Positions 1-12,137 of a stretch of 64,000 nucleotides of DNA are shown here, piece by piece (the first letter of the stretch is position 1; each line of letters begins with the position of its first letter). The notes below the pieces were generated by a model. That model was not told the origin of the DNA. It made no database searches and saw only the letters and a program-made list of their open reading frames with translations. Source of the stretch: Agroathelia rolfsii (taxonomy: Eukaryota > Basidiomycota > Agaricomycetes > Amylocorticiales > Amylocorticiaceae); NCBI GenBank assembly GCA_018343915.1, contig JABRWF010000004.1, positions 1,488,001 to 1,552,000 of the forward strand. Direction: 5' to 3'. The translations under genes and the position numbers were made by a program.

Positions 1-1681
1 CAAGTTGAAAAAGCCTCCTCACCTGGTACTGAAACGTCTTCGTTTGACTCTGCGCTACAAGCTTCGCCTGAATGGCATCTGCAATGCGCGCCGTGATAGA
101 CTCTTCATTGATGAAGAATACTTCGCGTTTTGTCGGATGTACATTTACATCTATAGTGGCTGGGTCGATTTCCAAACTACGTGTATAATGTCAAAGGGGG
201 GCATGCTATAAATGGGAAAAATTTGTGGATCGGTAATCGTACCTGAGGTAGATGAATGGCGACGCACCCTTGGGCAGGATTGGTGCATATACCCCCTCTA
301 GTGCGCGTTTGATACGTGTAGAGTCGACGAGGCGATCTGCATATCGGCATATGAACATGCTTAAATACTCCATTCTGTTAGGAAGGGCGTACGGTTGATG
401 AAAAGCAGGAACTGTGTCTTCTTCGATTGGTAATTTGCATTCGTGCAATACACCTCCGCGTTCCAAGACTGTTCTTCACCGTCGTCGTCCTCGCCGTTAT
501 CTTCTGTTGCCTTTGAGGCAGGCGTAGATTTGGTAGACTTGGAAGAAGACAGCTCAATATGCAATAGGTCTTTCGAGACGGATTGGCCATATAATAGCCG
601 GATGGTGTTCAACGTGGACGAGCCCGAGGGCGTGGAGATGTCCGTCGAAGACGTGCCTTGCTGTTCATCAGATATCAATAATATATAACATAAACGAGAA
701 GTTATCGAAAGCTGCACAACCTTCTTGCATGAAAAGGATACGCCGCTCCTGTGCACGGCATATTTAGTGACGACGTCTAGAATACGGGAGTACTCGTCCG
801 ATGAGCTGCGCAAGGCGGAGAGCCGTGACGGCATATTGGCAAAGAGCTCTTCAATCTTATTCACATCTTTTCAGAGTGATCCAAGCATGTCGTTAGATGA
901 ATGACGTCTTACGGTAATAGTCGTGCCATCATTTCCGGCACATGGTTTAGGATCGACAGACAAGCCAGGCTTAGATGGCGCAAGGACGCCTTCATCGTAT
1001 ACTGCTCTGGTAGATGGTCAACGGTCAACCCAAAATCTATACAGGTTCTTGCAAGCGCTAAAAAGAAACATACTTCCACGCATGGCTATCTGCCTTCGTC
1101 TTGGTGGTCACCGTCAATTTGGCAACATGGGATATGGATGCCAGCGCCTCTCCACGAAAGCCATACGTGACCAGTTTGCTCAGGTCAGAGAATTCGGCAA
1201 GCTTGCTTGTCGTGAACCGTTGCGCCAGTATGGGTAGATCACTCTTCTACTTTCAATGGTGCACTTCAGCATACCATGTCAACATATAAAGGCGCGTAGG
1301 ATAAGCTGCATTTACATTAATTCCACACCCATTATCCTGAATCTGGAGCAGTTTCAGTCCACCATCTTTGACCGTGACACGGATGTTGGTCGCGCCGGCG
1401 TCGAGACAGTTCTCAATGAGCTCTTTGAGTGCCGAAGCAGGCCGCTGTATGACCTGAATTAGTGTATGCCGATATCAACGCGGGATGTTTTAGTCTCGAA
1501 GCATCCAGTCAATCATTTTCTTAAAGTTTAGGCGAACCTCTCCAGCGGCAATGCGGTTGATCAATGATTCCTTGAGGGGTCGAATGGGCTTAGGCACAAC
1601 TTGCAAGTTGTCGTCGTTGCCTTCTATGCCACGACTCAGAGTATCGTTGAGTGTGCCTGCTGTTGTTGGTACACCTTCCAT
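1..1681 (-). CDS. MLH1: DNA mismatch repair ATPase MLH1, 5' part (cut by window start)
   Basis: MutL-family protein that pairs with PMS1-type partners in the nucleus to license strand excision after MutS recognition. The start at 1681 gives a short acidic leader and then [16 protein letters not shown], the MLH1 signature. After an intron the GHKL ATPase motifs follow in order: [12 protein letters not shown] (catalytic Glu, Mg-binding Asn), DNGCGIN, then [12 protein letters not shown] and the GTTIT/IEELF segment near 830-920. The transducer domain is seen at 864-361 ([18 protein letters not shown]) and the lysine motif [12 protein letters not shown] near 150-100. The last exon inside the window ends near base 22 at a GTGAGG donor, so the linker and C-terminal dimerisation domain lie outside. 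About six exons are visible. No defect is seen in the ATPase core, and MLH1 rather than PMS1 is supported by the leader and spacing. Confidence 0.93.
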
Positions 1682-3035
1682 GCTGGTAGTGGGTGCGTCC
1701 TAGGCGCCCTGAAGATGAAGGTATAGTGCTACGCGCGTAAAATTAGGTATAAATTGGATTGCCCGGCGGTGCTGCCAGTGAAGTGTGATACGCTGCAGGC
1801 GGCGACGAAATGGATTTAGCTTAAGTAGTAGTGATGAAGTCAGCAGTAAATAGTAGCGCGGCAAAGTGTTTAGTAGGTTAGGTACACCAAACCGTCCGGT
1901 CTCGGCCTGGATTTTCTTTTAGCCTCTTTCTAACTACTAAAACATAACAAGATGTAATATTTTGTGAAGCCATTACAGACCGCATTTACCATCTGCTATG
2001 TGAACTTGAAGCAGTAAATATTCCATTCTTATTGCAGGGTACAGCCTGCACCGACATCCCCGAACTGTCTCCATATTAATTATCAGTACTTCATGATAAT
2101 TTACATGCATCAATCAACGGCAACCCTTGGACCAGCAGCTGATGTCGAGCGATGCTAAAGCGCGTGAGGCACGGCCAGGATACTAGGGCTTCCATGTAGC
2201 CTAACTACAATCGGCAGAGTGTCCGGTGATGATCCTAGACTGAATCCTGCAATCTGCAAAGAAGATTCATGCCAACTCTGAATCGAGTCTATGCGTAGCA
2301 TGCGCATATAGTGTGCATCTGGTCGGATGTCCGAGGGCCTCATGACACAGTCGTATGACAAAAATGCCTTGGAATGGATGATGGGCGAGCATTGGCACGG
2401 ACATGGCGGAGCTCGCTCCAAGTTGGGATTTCCGAAAGTCGGGCGAGGCGGAATAAGTAGTGCATACGCAGATGGGCTTGGGTGCCTATCAAGTCGCATG
2501 CCGCTAGCCGCTATTTAACCGCGCTTCTCGCATCAGAATTCGAGTTTACGCAGAGCAGCAACAGGACAGAGAGCTCAGTTGCGTAACTAGCCAGGAGAGG
2601 AAAACCTTGTTGCTATTATGTATGGGTTGGCAGGGTGAGCTCTTGGGCAGGATTGCATTGATATTCATACTGTAATAAAATAAATAAATGGATTCTACAG
2701 CCTCGTAATATTATCATTATTATATTATGCTGCACTGGTAGCTGTCGGACCTCGGTGGCATGCACTGCATTATTGATTTTATTTTATTTTCCAACATAGC
2801 TGCAATAGCCTGCCTGATCGACGGGAAAGCGCCAATCGCATGGCAAACAGCGGCGGGGATTTCGATGTTGTCGCCGGTCGCAGTAGGGAGTGCAAAGGAG
2901 TCGACGGTGCACATGTCCATCCGCCCTTGTTTCTCCCTTTCTTGTCCCTGTCGTTCTCCCTGTCTGCCACCGCCTCTCTATCTGAGCCAGTCAGCAAGCA
3001 AGCAAGCCAGATAGACAGTCGTTGCCTCTCTATCC
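1682..3035. other. intergenic region between divergent genes
   Basis: About 1.35 kb between the MLH1 start and the methyltransferase start. The only long open frame (2155-2499, minus) has no recognisable protein features. Bases near 2660-2720 and 2765-2790 are AT-rich. I see no gene here; it presumably holds the promoters of both divergent genes. Confidence 0.5.
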
Positions 3036-5608
3036 ATGTCGTCCTGGACGCCCATTGCTAGCCAAATGCAGCCTTCCTCGCCCCCCACCGCGCCCAGGAA
3101 CGTAGAGGCCCAGCTTGTCCGCGAGCACAGGCGCAAACGCGAGCCTGGTGATAATATTTACCCTCTACGTTACAGCCCAGACCTCATCGACTTGTAAGTT
3201 TCCAAGTCCAACATAGTCGTCTTTCACTCCGTCCCAGCTATGATTTCAGCTGACCAATTGAGCGCTCACAGTGACAACTGGGATCACATGGTCCTCATGT
3301 CCCAATCACTCACGATCCACGATTTCCCGACGCCCCCATCCAAGGTGCTCGATCTCGGATGTGGTGGTGGTCACTGGGTCATCGAGGCCGCAAAAAGATG
3401 GCCGGTAAGCTATTGACCACTGTCCTCCAAGGTGTGGCACTGGCTGGCCATATCTGACCACTGCAAGCAGGACACACAGTTTATCGGCTTCGACATCAAG
3501 GAAATGCAGCCCCAACTGGATGAAATTCTCATGTTGGCAGACAAGGGCAATTATAGCTCTGCTCTAACATCGTATACTGAATTCGCCCGTCGCATCAAAT
3601 GGGTAAATGGCAATATGTATGTTATAATTTATGCATGGCTTTTCATCTTTTCTCCATGCCTAATTCTCCCGTCTCAGGCTTGACAGATTGCCATTCCGTT
3701 CGAACAACTTTGATTTCGTGCGCATATCGTGCGTTGGTCTGGCTGTACCGGAAGACGAGGTGTGAATTGCCATATCTCACAGCACTTATAGAATCTGACG
3801 TTTTGCTAACTCAACATAGTGGCAATTTGTGTTTGAGGTCTGCAAAAACTGAAAAAAATAATAACATGAGTTCGTGCTGACAGAACCTCTAGGAGGTTTC
3901 CCGTGTTATGAAGCCGGGAGGAATTCTGGAGGTAAAATATTACAGCAGAACGGGCTTCTCTCCGAAATACTAATAGATTAAATATGCATATAGATCTTTG
4001 AAGAGGAATTCATATTCCCCTGTGGAGAGCTCCCCGCTCAGATGACAGAAGAACCTGAGCCGGCACTACCGCTCCCGTCGCCATCGGTATACCCACATTT
4101 GCCGCCCCTGTCATTCGAAAAAGAGGGCCATCAACAGCAGAAACTGTCCCTGTCCACCACGGCCAGCTCCAGCGGCGCCGCTTCGCTCCTCTCACCGTCA
4201 CCGACGATTTCGAGTTCAATTGTGTCCCCCTCGACACCTTTCTCCTCGCGCGCGTGGACACTGCCGACGAGCCAATTCTCCAATTCAAACTCGTCCTCAA
4301 AATCACTGCGCACGTCAACCGTTTCCGAAGATCCATACCCAACCGCCTCTTCCACCTACTCATCGCAAATGTTTCACCAGCAATATCAAAGCGAAACGAC
4401 CGTTCCATCCTTTATTCATTCGCAAGCCAGCTCTTTCGATAATCCTGGCTATGCTAACAGCTACAACTACGCACCGAGTATCTACCCCGCTGCCAATTAC
4501 AATTCTAGCTACAATCAAACTAGGACGACCATCACCAACAAAAGCACAACCAGCATCAACGGCGGTACTGGCGGCGAGTCGCACAGCACCCGTGCGAGCA
4601 CGATTGAGGAGCGCAACGCGAACCACCGCGGCTGGCGTGACCATAGTCGGATCCGCGCCTCGTGGGAGGCCATGCTCGCCTCCCGTTTTCTACCGCCGCA
4701 ATTGCTGCCCGTCTTGCCATTTTATCTTTCGTCGACGTTTGAGGTGGTGCAATCGTACCCGCTCTTGCAGGTCGATTTGCCGCCTAACTCGGGGACGCCC
4801 GCAGCGGTAGCGGCGGCAGATAATGGGCAGTTTCGTTGCCCGGTGATGTCCGCCTCCTCTTCAACATCGTCGATACAAAACACCATCAGCGAACTGGGGG
4901 GAGCAGCAACAGCAGCTGGGAGGGCGAACTCGACACCCCCTGACTTGGCAAGCATGTACCGCCTTTCTACAAGCACCAACGGCACCGGCGAATCACTCAA
5001 AACACCCACGGCCGTGGCAATGACGATGGCGCAGCAGCTTCTCACTCGTCGCGCATCAATGCACCTCGCCAAGACGGTGAGGACGATCATCGCATGCAAG
5101 GAGGCTATTTGGGACGAGTATTTCAAACTCTATGTCAATCAGGGACCGCCGGTGAAGATGAACCCTGGCGAGAAGATTGAGAATAGCAGGATGCGTAGTG
5201 TGAGGGATGAGTTTGAAAGAAACTGGATGAATTGGGAGGAGTGGGTTGCCTTTTCTCTCTCTCATTTTATGCGTGTATGTGTTTTAAACATCTTTCTCCA
5301 GCGACATGACAGACCGCATCGGCTCCCGTGCACGTATCAAAGCTGAACTGTCTTGGAACGAGCCGCTGGGCGAAAAGCCAAGCTGGAAGGTCTGGCGCGA
5401 CGGTGCTGATTTATCGGATGTGGACGAGCCACCTGGTAAGCATATCTGCCGTTCAATGCGAGTGTTTGTTGCCCGGAAGCCGGTACCTTCGCCGCCACCA
5501 CCACCACCATTAGCAGCTTCGGAGCATACAGGCAAGGCAGCGACGGCGGCTGCGGCGACGAGTCTGTCGGCGTCAGTAGCTTCGCTTGCTGCTGCTCGTG
5601 TTCTTTAG
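3036..5608 (+). CDS. SAM-dependent methyltransferase with long disordered insert
   Basis: Class I (Rossmann) methyltransferase; substrate unknown. Exon 1 is 3036-3193 and exon 2 3272-3405, joined by GTAAGT/ACAG to give LIDFDNWDHM. Motif I, KVLDLGCGGGHWVIEAA, sits in exon 2 and motif II, TQFIGFDIKE, follows near 3476. Short exons give LPFRSNNFDFVRISC and VMKPGGILEIFEEEFIFP (motif IV and post-motif regions). The catalytic core is then interrupted by about 200 residues rich in Ser, Thr, Pro and Asn (4042-4650), after which a helical region resumes with WRDHSRIRASWEAML and VRTIIACKEAIWDEY. The last exon starts near 5303 and closes with a proline run and an alanine-rich tail. The insert makes it far longer than ordinary methyltransferases of this fold. 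Candidates such as protein, sterol or secondary-metabolite methylation cannot be separated. Confidence 0.8.
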
Positions 5609-6957
5609 CAGTGCACGTACCCCCGTATTCGACCCAACCCTCTCCCGGCAGTTCCATCTCGAACGGATCGGCAGCAATTATAAGAAGCTCGTAGAAGGAC
5701 CGTAGGCGGTCATCACCACAAAATGCAACCATCAACAGCAACCATATCGTTTTCCTTTTTTTCTCCTTTGGCTTACTGGAATGAACGGAACCTACTGACT
5801 GACATATACGACTATATCTACTCACGCTTCCATTACTCATCTCTCTTCTTTCCTGCTGCTTTTTTCCATTCATATTTGCTTGAAAACCTAGAGGGTTTGG
5901 ATTTGTATACTGTTGTCACCTCTTTTTTTTTTTTTTTTGCTTTTTTTAACGCCTGCACATGCTGTTTTGCAAATATTTACTATCGCCGGGTTTGCGAACT
6001 CTTTTCCTTTTTGTTATCAGACTCTTCTCATTCGTCGTTTACATATATACACAATATATACATTACCGACATTACTCACATCATTATGCATGCTATAGAT
6101 ACACCACATCATATACATTAGTTGTATGGCTTATATTTGTATATTGGCTTCGGTTTTTTGTACTTTTATTTATTTCTCGCGTTCTGAAGATCATTAGCCC
6201 AGACCAATCCAATCTCGCTAACCAGAGGGCGGTTAACGTATCTGAGTGCCCTGGGTCGTCTGACGCCATGCGTATCATGATGCTGATCAGAAGTAATTTT
6301 CGAGTTGCTAGGCCGCCATGCGGACGAGAACCCTTCACGAACATTGCGCGTAAATTTTATGCGCACGATTCTATGTAATGATGGCACACTGGCAGTTATC
6401 ATCCCGAGTCCATCATGATGGTATACATGTGTACGTACTACGTCGGTTGCGAAACGATTGGTCATTTGTCCATGTTTAGATAAAGATGTAAACTTTCTCT
6501 AGGGCACGTGATCTGCGGAAATATGAGTAGTTTTACATTGCAGCATTTAATATTGCCATTTTTACATGAATGCACCTTAGCAGAGGTGTGAAATGCCGAT
6601 ACTGGTGTCAACACTCTGTTGGTCTCGGTTAACCATTTTGAAGGGAAATTCCGATCCAAGTCCGAAAATATTCACCCCTGGAGTCCTGCCAGTGCAAGTT
6701 GGATATATCATACCGTACCTCACAATAAAGCCGGATACTGATAATAACCCTCATTGTCGTGGCTTGGATTGCTATACAAAGGAATCTATCAAGCACGCGG
6801 CACAACTCAAAGCCCAAAGCATTGGTCGTGCATTGCTATATTGAAATATCGTGACACTTACCATAGAAAAGGCTTGATCCAGTAAGTCATGGTGGTTCAT
6901 GATTGGAGTATTTAGCAGGTAATAATGAGGTATTAAGAGTATAGCCATACATTCGTT
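5609..6957. other. intergenic, pyrimidine-rich, no gene seen
   Basis: The first 300-500 bases look like the 3' flank of the methyltransferase, including a run of 16 T at 5923-5938 and many TATA-like stretches near 6045-6120. A CACGTG palindrome lies at 6505-6510. Open frames here show no coding signature. Confidence 0.4.
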
Positions 6958-8245
6958 TTGTACACCTTCAGGTTGCTAGATTATAACCGTTTGGTATTCG
7001 TCTACAATGGCATCAAACCATGGCTGCCAAGGTTGCCTCAGCAGCATCGCATTATTCCAAGTGAAATGTGGCACATGATCATTTCTTGTGGCCTAGAAAA
7101 GAAAAAATTAAGGTCGTCGTCGTTGGTTTGCAGGCGTTTCAGGGACCTTGCTCGGTCATATCTTTTCATCTCTGCCAAACTAAAGCTCGCCGTTCAAGTT
7201 TGCTATTTGCAAGATGGTAATCGAAGATGGCTTGCTTCCCTAGCTCAATTTACCGAGGAAACTAGGGTTCACATATTGTCCAATCTTCGATCGCCATGTT
7301 CAAACATTGCGCCTTCTATCATCCACCCAAGCTCATGTCATCCTTCATCTTTGCATCCTCATGGATCCCATCCGTTCGGCATTAATTCAACAAAAGATGG
7401 TAGAAATCCACGCATGGCCATGGTGGGGATGATTTTATGCTTACACCTTTTCTTGGAGCTGCATGGACAGGGCATCTTATGGAACTGACACGTCACAAAG
7501 TTGGATGGTCCGAGATGTTGGACCGGGATTCTTGGGAGTATCTTAATACACTAACTTCCTTGACACTGGACGAGGAGTGTCCCAACTTTTTGTGGCCGTC
7601 CTTGGAACTGTTCCCGAACGTTCACCGCCTTGGAGTAGATGGAGGCACATTTTCCTAGGATTGACCACCTCTTCCTCCTACCATTTTCGGCAACGTCGAA
7701 ATCCTCGAATGCTCTATTTGTCTCCTCCCACTGTTTTTGGCGCTCCCTGCTCGTGAATTAATACTGTTCTCTTCCCTTACGCCGGGAAGGCCGGAAAGGA
7801 TTGGCGATTTAGTCGGTCCAGCCCAAAATCTGCTCTCAAAATTGTCCTGCTGATTCTCGATCACAGTGCCAATGGGGAGGCTGCACTGGAGGAGACCATT
7901 CCACAATGTCAGAAGCTCAAGCGTTTGAAGGTAGCTATCGAGGATGTTCATTCCAATTGGATTTCCAGTACAAGATAAACAAGGTGAAATGATTAAATTC
8001 GCTTATCCTATTATTTCCTTCCTTTTCAGAAACTTTTCAATTACTTTCACAAGGCATCTCTGTCACCAACTATGGAAAGCCTACAGCTGCTCCTATGTCC
8101 GCCTTTTGTGGACAGATACTTTGGCATAATCGAGGATCGTTTCCTCTATCGGCGCGCGTTCCTTACAGTGCTAGACGACATCGATATATCGCGAAGTCCC
8201 CGTAAATTACAAACGTTAGAGCTAGCGGGCGTCACGGCTCTATGA
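6958..8245 (+). pseudogene. F-box-like protein, probably broken
   Basis: Near 7045-7170 the frame reads IIPSEMWHMIISCGL followed by SSSLVCRRFRDLARSYLF, the pattern of an N-terminal F-box that would bind SKP1 in an SCF ubiquitin ligase. Downstream pieces typical of large basidiomycete F-box/LRR-like proteins appear in different frames: NTLTSLTLDEECPNFLWPS (about 7540), ALEETIPQCQKLKRLKVAI (about 7870) and a C-terminal piece ending ELAGVTAL with a stop at about 8244. The frame changes near 7430 cannot be resolved with a normal-length GT..AG intron, so I favour a frameshifted pseudogene, although the later changes could be introns. The F-box assignment is by pattern only. Confidence 0.5.
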
Positions 8246-9061
8246 TGGATCCCTGGTACTACTACTATGTCCATTTATACACGTTTCATGATGTAGCAAC
8301 CGGACATTGGCGATGTTCAGAAACGTATATAGCGTCCTGAAAGTATTGCAATATGCAGAAATGCTACTTTTATTCGGACTTGGACCCGATGAAGTTATCT
8401 AAGTAGGAGTGCCTGCTATAGAGAAGGATGGGCTGACTCTCAGTCATAATAGATGTGATGTAAATATGAGCATGATGTGCGTTACACTGAATGCAGTGGT
8501 TAGATACTTTAGTTACTTCAATACATGATCGATGTGATTTAAGCCCCATCTTCTATGGTTCGCTTACGTATTAGGAAAGGGGAGGAAATAGTCTAGAGAA
8601 ATCATCTTCATTCGAGTAGTGAATTGAGCGCGAATTATTTGTTAGAAAGTTGAAAAAGATATTTGCGTTTGCAAGGGAGAATCCGGGACACGATAGCACA
8701 TGAAGAGCAAGGGATGAGTGGTGGTTGTTTTCATTGCAAAGGCAAGGGGAAAAGTAGCGGCGATGATGTTCGTGTTGAGCTCCAAAAGCGCTACACAGAG
8801 GGATCGAAGGTCTGCCACGAATGATTCCAGTGGCAAAGCGCGCAACACTCTGCATGTTCGATCGAGAAGTTATAGTCCACGGCCAATAGCAATTGAGGCT
8901 CTAGACCTTGCGCAAGGGAGGAGGGGGCTTTTTTTTTCGTTCCTTCGAAAAGCAAAATGCGCAAGAGCCTCGTCAACTGGATTTTGTTTTATGAGTCACA
9001 CACTGAAAAAAAAAGGATAAAACCAAAACTTTACCTCTTCATCTTCATCGTCATTTATCAT
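8246..9061. other. intergenic, no gene seen
   Basis: Between the F-box relic and the RRG7-like gene. Short open frames on both strands at 8571-9020 overlap each other and have no recognisable domain; poly-A and poly-T stretches near 8930 and 9007 suggest 3' flanking sequence. Confidence 0.4.
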
Positions 9062-10009
9062 TCAAGGCGACACCAGTCCCAAATCACTAGGGACATGATT
9101 CCCTAACCTCTCCCCGTTCCACCAAAGCCTAATCCTCCTATCCTCGCCTGCCGAAGGCGTATGTTCGAGCCTCATCTCGAATTCGTTACGGAGCACGCCC
9201 TTGGCCAGAGCTGCGTTCCAGAAAGCAGCTACGAAATCAGAAGAGGGGGATAGGTCGCTTGCCACATCGCCAACGACTTCGGAGGAGATATCGAATGGCA
9301 ACTGGAGGAGGAATAACGGCACGGGCGAAGACATGGCCCGTAAAAGTGCACTTTTGCCAAACGGAGACGAGGATATTATCATGCCCACGGTAGCAGCAGT
9401 AGTCGTCGTCGAAGCCGTCTCTGTAGGGTGGCCTGAGTTTGTAACGTCTGCAGGGTAGGTCTCGGCATTGGTAGATATCTGAGTTGGGAGAGCGCCAAAG
9501 CTATTACCAGCACCGGTGAGAGGTCCACTATTATTGCTTGCAGCAGCAGCAGTAGATAAAATACGATACATAACCCCCTCCATCTCGCGCACATAATTTG
9601 GCCCTAGGGTCTTCTTCTCCGCTTTGCACTGCACCAGCACACGGATACGCCTCGGACGGGGACGGCCTGGACTAGTAGCGACCGTATTCAAACTCCTTGC
9701 CTCCACGTTCGACGATGGCGGTGGAAGCCACCACCACCCTTGCAAATCAACCCCTCCATCTTCCTTGCCACCGACGCGGGTGAGCGCCATAGACATGTGC
9801 TGTGAGAGCAGCGCCTGCGAGCATAGTTCAAAGGCCGTGCCGCGGTGTACGGTCGATAATACCGAGTAGGGTGAGAGCGATGCCAGTGGTGGGTTCAGGT
9901 GATGTCCGTGTCTTTTGTTGTTATTGGCTCTTGTTCCAGTAGCTATATGCCTGAGCAGTCTCGTCGAAATGTGGTTATAGTGACGGGCAAGAGAGATGAT
10001 TGTCTTCAT
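9062..10009 (-). CDS. RRG7: RRG7-like mitochondrial protein with restriction-endonuclease fold
   Basis: Single-exon frame of 315 residues. The N-terminus (MKTIISLARHYNHISTRLLR, basic and free of acids) looks like a mitochondrial presequence. The core carries HRGTAFE, then VGGKEDGGVDLQGWW, then VLVQCKAEKKTLGP and VREMEG: the E...(G)xD...QCK pattern of PD-(D/E)XK nucleases as found in the fungal DUF2034 family, which includes yeast RRG7, needed for respiratory growth. Putative metal ligands are the Glu of TAFE, the Asp of GGVD and the Lys of QCK. A low-complexity Ser/Thr/Ala stretch separates this core from the C-terminal part (PLFLLQLPF...FVAAFWNAAL). A biochemical activity for the family is not established. 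The family assignment is from motif order, not a search. Confidence 0.68.
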   Translation of the reverse strand: MKTIISLARHYNHISTRLLRHIATGTRANNNKRHGHHLNPPLASLSPYSVLSTVHRGTAFELCSQALLSQHMSMALTRVGGKEDGGVDLQGWWWLPPPSSNVEARSLNTVATSPGRPRPRRIRVLVQCKAEKKTLGPNYVREMEGVMYRILSTAAAASNNSGPLTGAGNSFGALPTQISTNAETYPADVTNSGHPTETASTTTTAATVGMIISSSPFGKSALLRAMSSPVPLFLLQLPFDISSEVVGDVASDLSPSSDFVAAFWNAALAKGVLRNEFEMRLEHTPSAGEDRRIRLWWNGERLGNHVPSDLGLVSP

Positions 10010-10854
10010 CGAAGTAGGAGATTGAAGTTATACAGCCGCTGTGTGTATATATGCATACAAGTGTTAATCAGAGCAAGAGAAAAGGTGCTGTTGGCCATCC
10101 ATTGACTCGGATATAAAAAGTTCAGAAGATGTTCGAGTTCATGCCCAGTGTGGCTAGTGATAGTAGAAACTTTGAAGTTGTTTCCAAGTTTGAGAAAACA
10201 GTATCGTCATTGCACCGGCCCGGGTCGTTCTAGTCTCCGAGCAATCCACAATCCGACTCATCATGCAAATTCGTATTAGCTTGAGCAATGAACACATACG
10301 CATATACTCATATTAAATGGACAGAAGAAGAAAAGAATCGAGATACATGTATGAAAACAGGTAAACGAGAGACATGGGTGAGTGGTGGTAATGAACAACA
10401 ATCAGTAACAAGAACAGAAGAAGGAACTAAAAACAGAGGAAAACAAGAACGAGAGGAATTTACATGAGAAGGAAAAGAAGAAAAATGAACAAGGCAAAAG
10501 ACATCATGGGTAGAGGAAAGTGGGAGGGGTAGTGAACAGACCGGCTATGTACTACATACTACAGCCTTCGTAATCCAGAATGAAGATGGCAGAGGGGGGA
10601 AAAAAATCTACTTGGTATAATCAACATACAAAGGAGAAGGAAAATAAAATAAAGTTACAAGAAACAAAATGAAACATCTATCCACTAACCAAAGGATAGC
10701 AGACAGACGCACAACCAATTGGGCGGATACTATGATATCAACCAAACCAAGCGTCAGTTGACCGCTTCACAGGGAGAAAACAATAGACCAGAGGAAGAAG
10801 AAAACTCTAAAGAAAGAAACCATAACCAGCGACTCACATGATCACCACCGACAA
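10010..10854. other. intergenic, purine-rich; likely 3' flank of the next gene
   Basis: Roughly 850 bases with many GAA/AAG-rich tracts on the plus strand (10320-10510, 10620-10680), hence pyrimidine-rich on the minus strand, as expected for the 3' untranslated part of the minus-strand gene ending at 10855 and for the upstream region of the gene starting at 10009. No open frame of interest. Confidence 0.4.
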
Positions 10855-12104
10855 CTATTTATCTCTGTAATACGTCGTCAAACCTCTCCTAGCCGCAGAT
10901 GATGATGCCGACACATCGTGCCAACTTGGCGGCGGGACAAACTTGCTCGGCTGAGGCGGCACTGGCAGCGGTTCGCGCGAGATCAGCAAGTCCCGAGATC
11001 GACCGCCACTACCACTGCCACCACCACCACCACCACTACTACTACTCCTACGACCGCCAGAAGCAGCAGCAGACGCAGACGTAAACACACCACCAGCCTC
11101 TGCAGGCGGCCGCACGTTCTCGTAAACCCTATGATTATCCGGCAGCCGCAAAGCCTCGTGGGTGACGGCACGCTGTTCCCCCGGCCCCTTCGATCCCGGG
11201 CGGGACAGCGATCTCCTTCTCCTGCGCTCCGCATCCTCATCGCTCCTCTCCGGTGGTGACATGCGTTCGTTCGGCCGACACGTCTCCCTGGAGTAATAAT
11301 GGCTACTATCCGACGAAAGCTGCCTCCTCCGCTCGGACATCGACGACATGGACGCGGACATGCTGCTCCGGCCACTATCAGGCGTCCGCGCGGGTGTACG
11401 TGTGCCGCTGGCCACGCCGCCGCCGCCGCCGCCGCTGCTGCCACCTTCGGACATGGACCCCGTGCGGCTGCGACTGCTCGTGCTCGCGGGCGTGCGTCCG
11501 CCTTCGGGCGTCCGACCCGCGCTGTGAGTGCCGGCCCCTCCTGTACCACTGCTGTTGTACCCGCTATGGCCCGACGGCGGGCGGCTCTTGGATCGCATAC
11601 GCGGTGCGGAGACGTACTGCGTCTGCGGCGGTCGGCCATCGACGGAGTTCGCCTCCGGGATCGCGTCGAGTTGGTGCATGGACCCGGATAGGTCCCGTTC
11701 GGTGGTTCGGCGCGAGCGGCGGTCGCGATCCCTGCTTCCACTGCCAGCGCTCAAGGGCGGCATGAGCTCCTCACCCGGCAAAGGACTCAACATACCCGAT
11801 GGCTCTAGCGTAAAATTGGCCACGTCTGTCAATGCCGAACGCGCATCCAGTGCAGCGAAGGACTCATCCATGAATGAAGATGACGATGGCTTGCTGCGCC
11901 TCATTTCGAGATTCGAGTCCAGTTTGGGGTAGGTCTGTGTGCGTCCGAGCGCAGCGGGCGTGCGGCTGGACGATGAAGAAGGCACTCTGGATTCATCTCG
12001 CGAGGACGAGATAGCGGCCGAAGAAGACGAGCGGATCTCGGGCATAGTCGCTGAGCGGGCAACTGACATCGCGCCGGATGAGGATCTCCTATGCGATTGG
12101 GACG

Positions 12105-12137
<33 letters not shown>

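Noticed and set aside
2155..2499. 114-residue minus-strand frame between MLH1 and the methyltransferase
   Set aside because: No domain, no neighbouring exon to join, and a competing frame on the other strand over the same bases.
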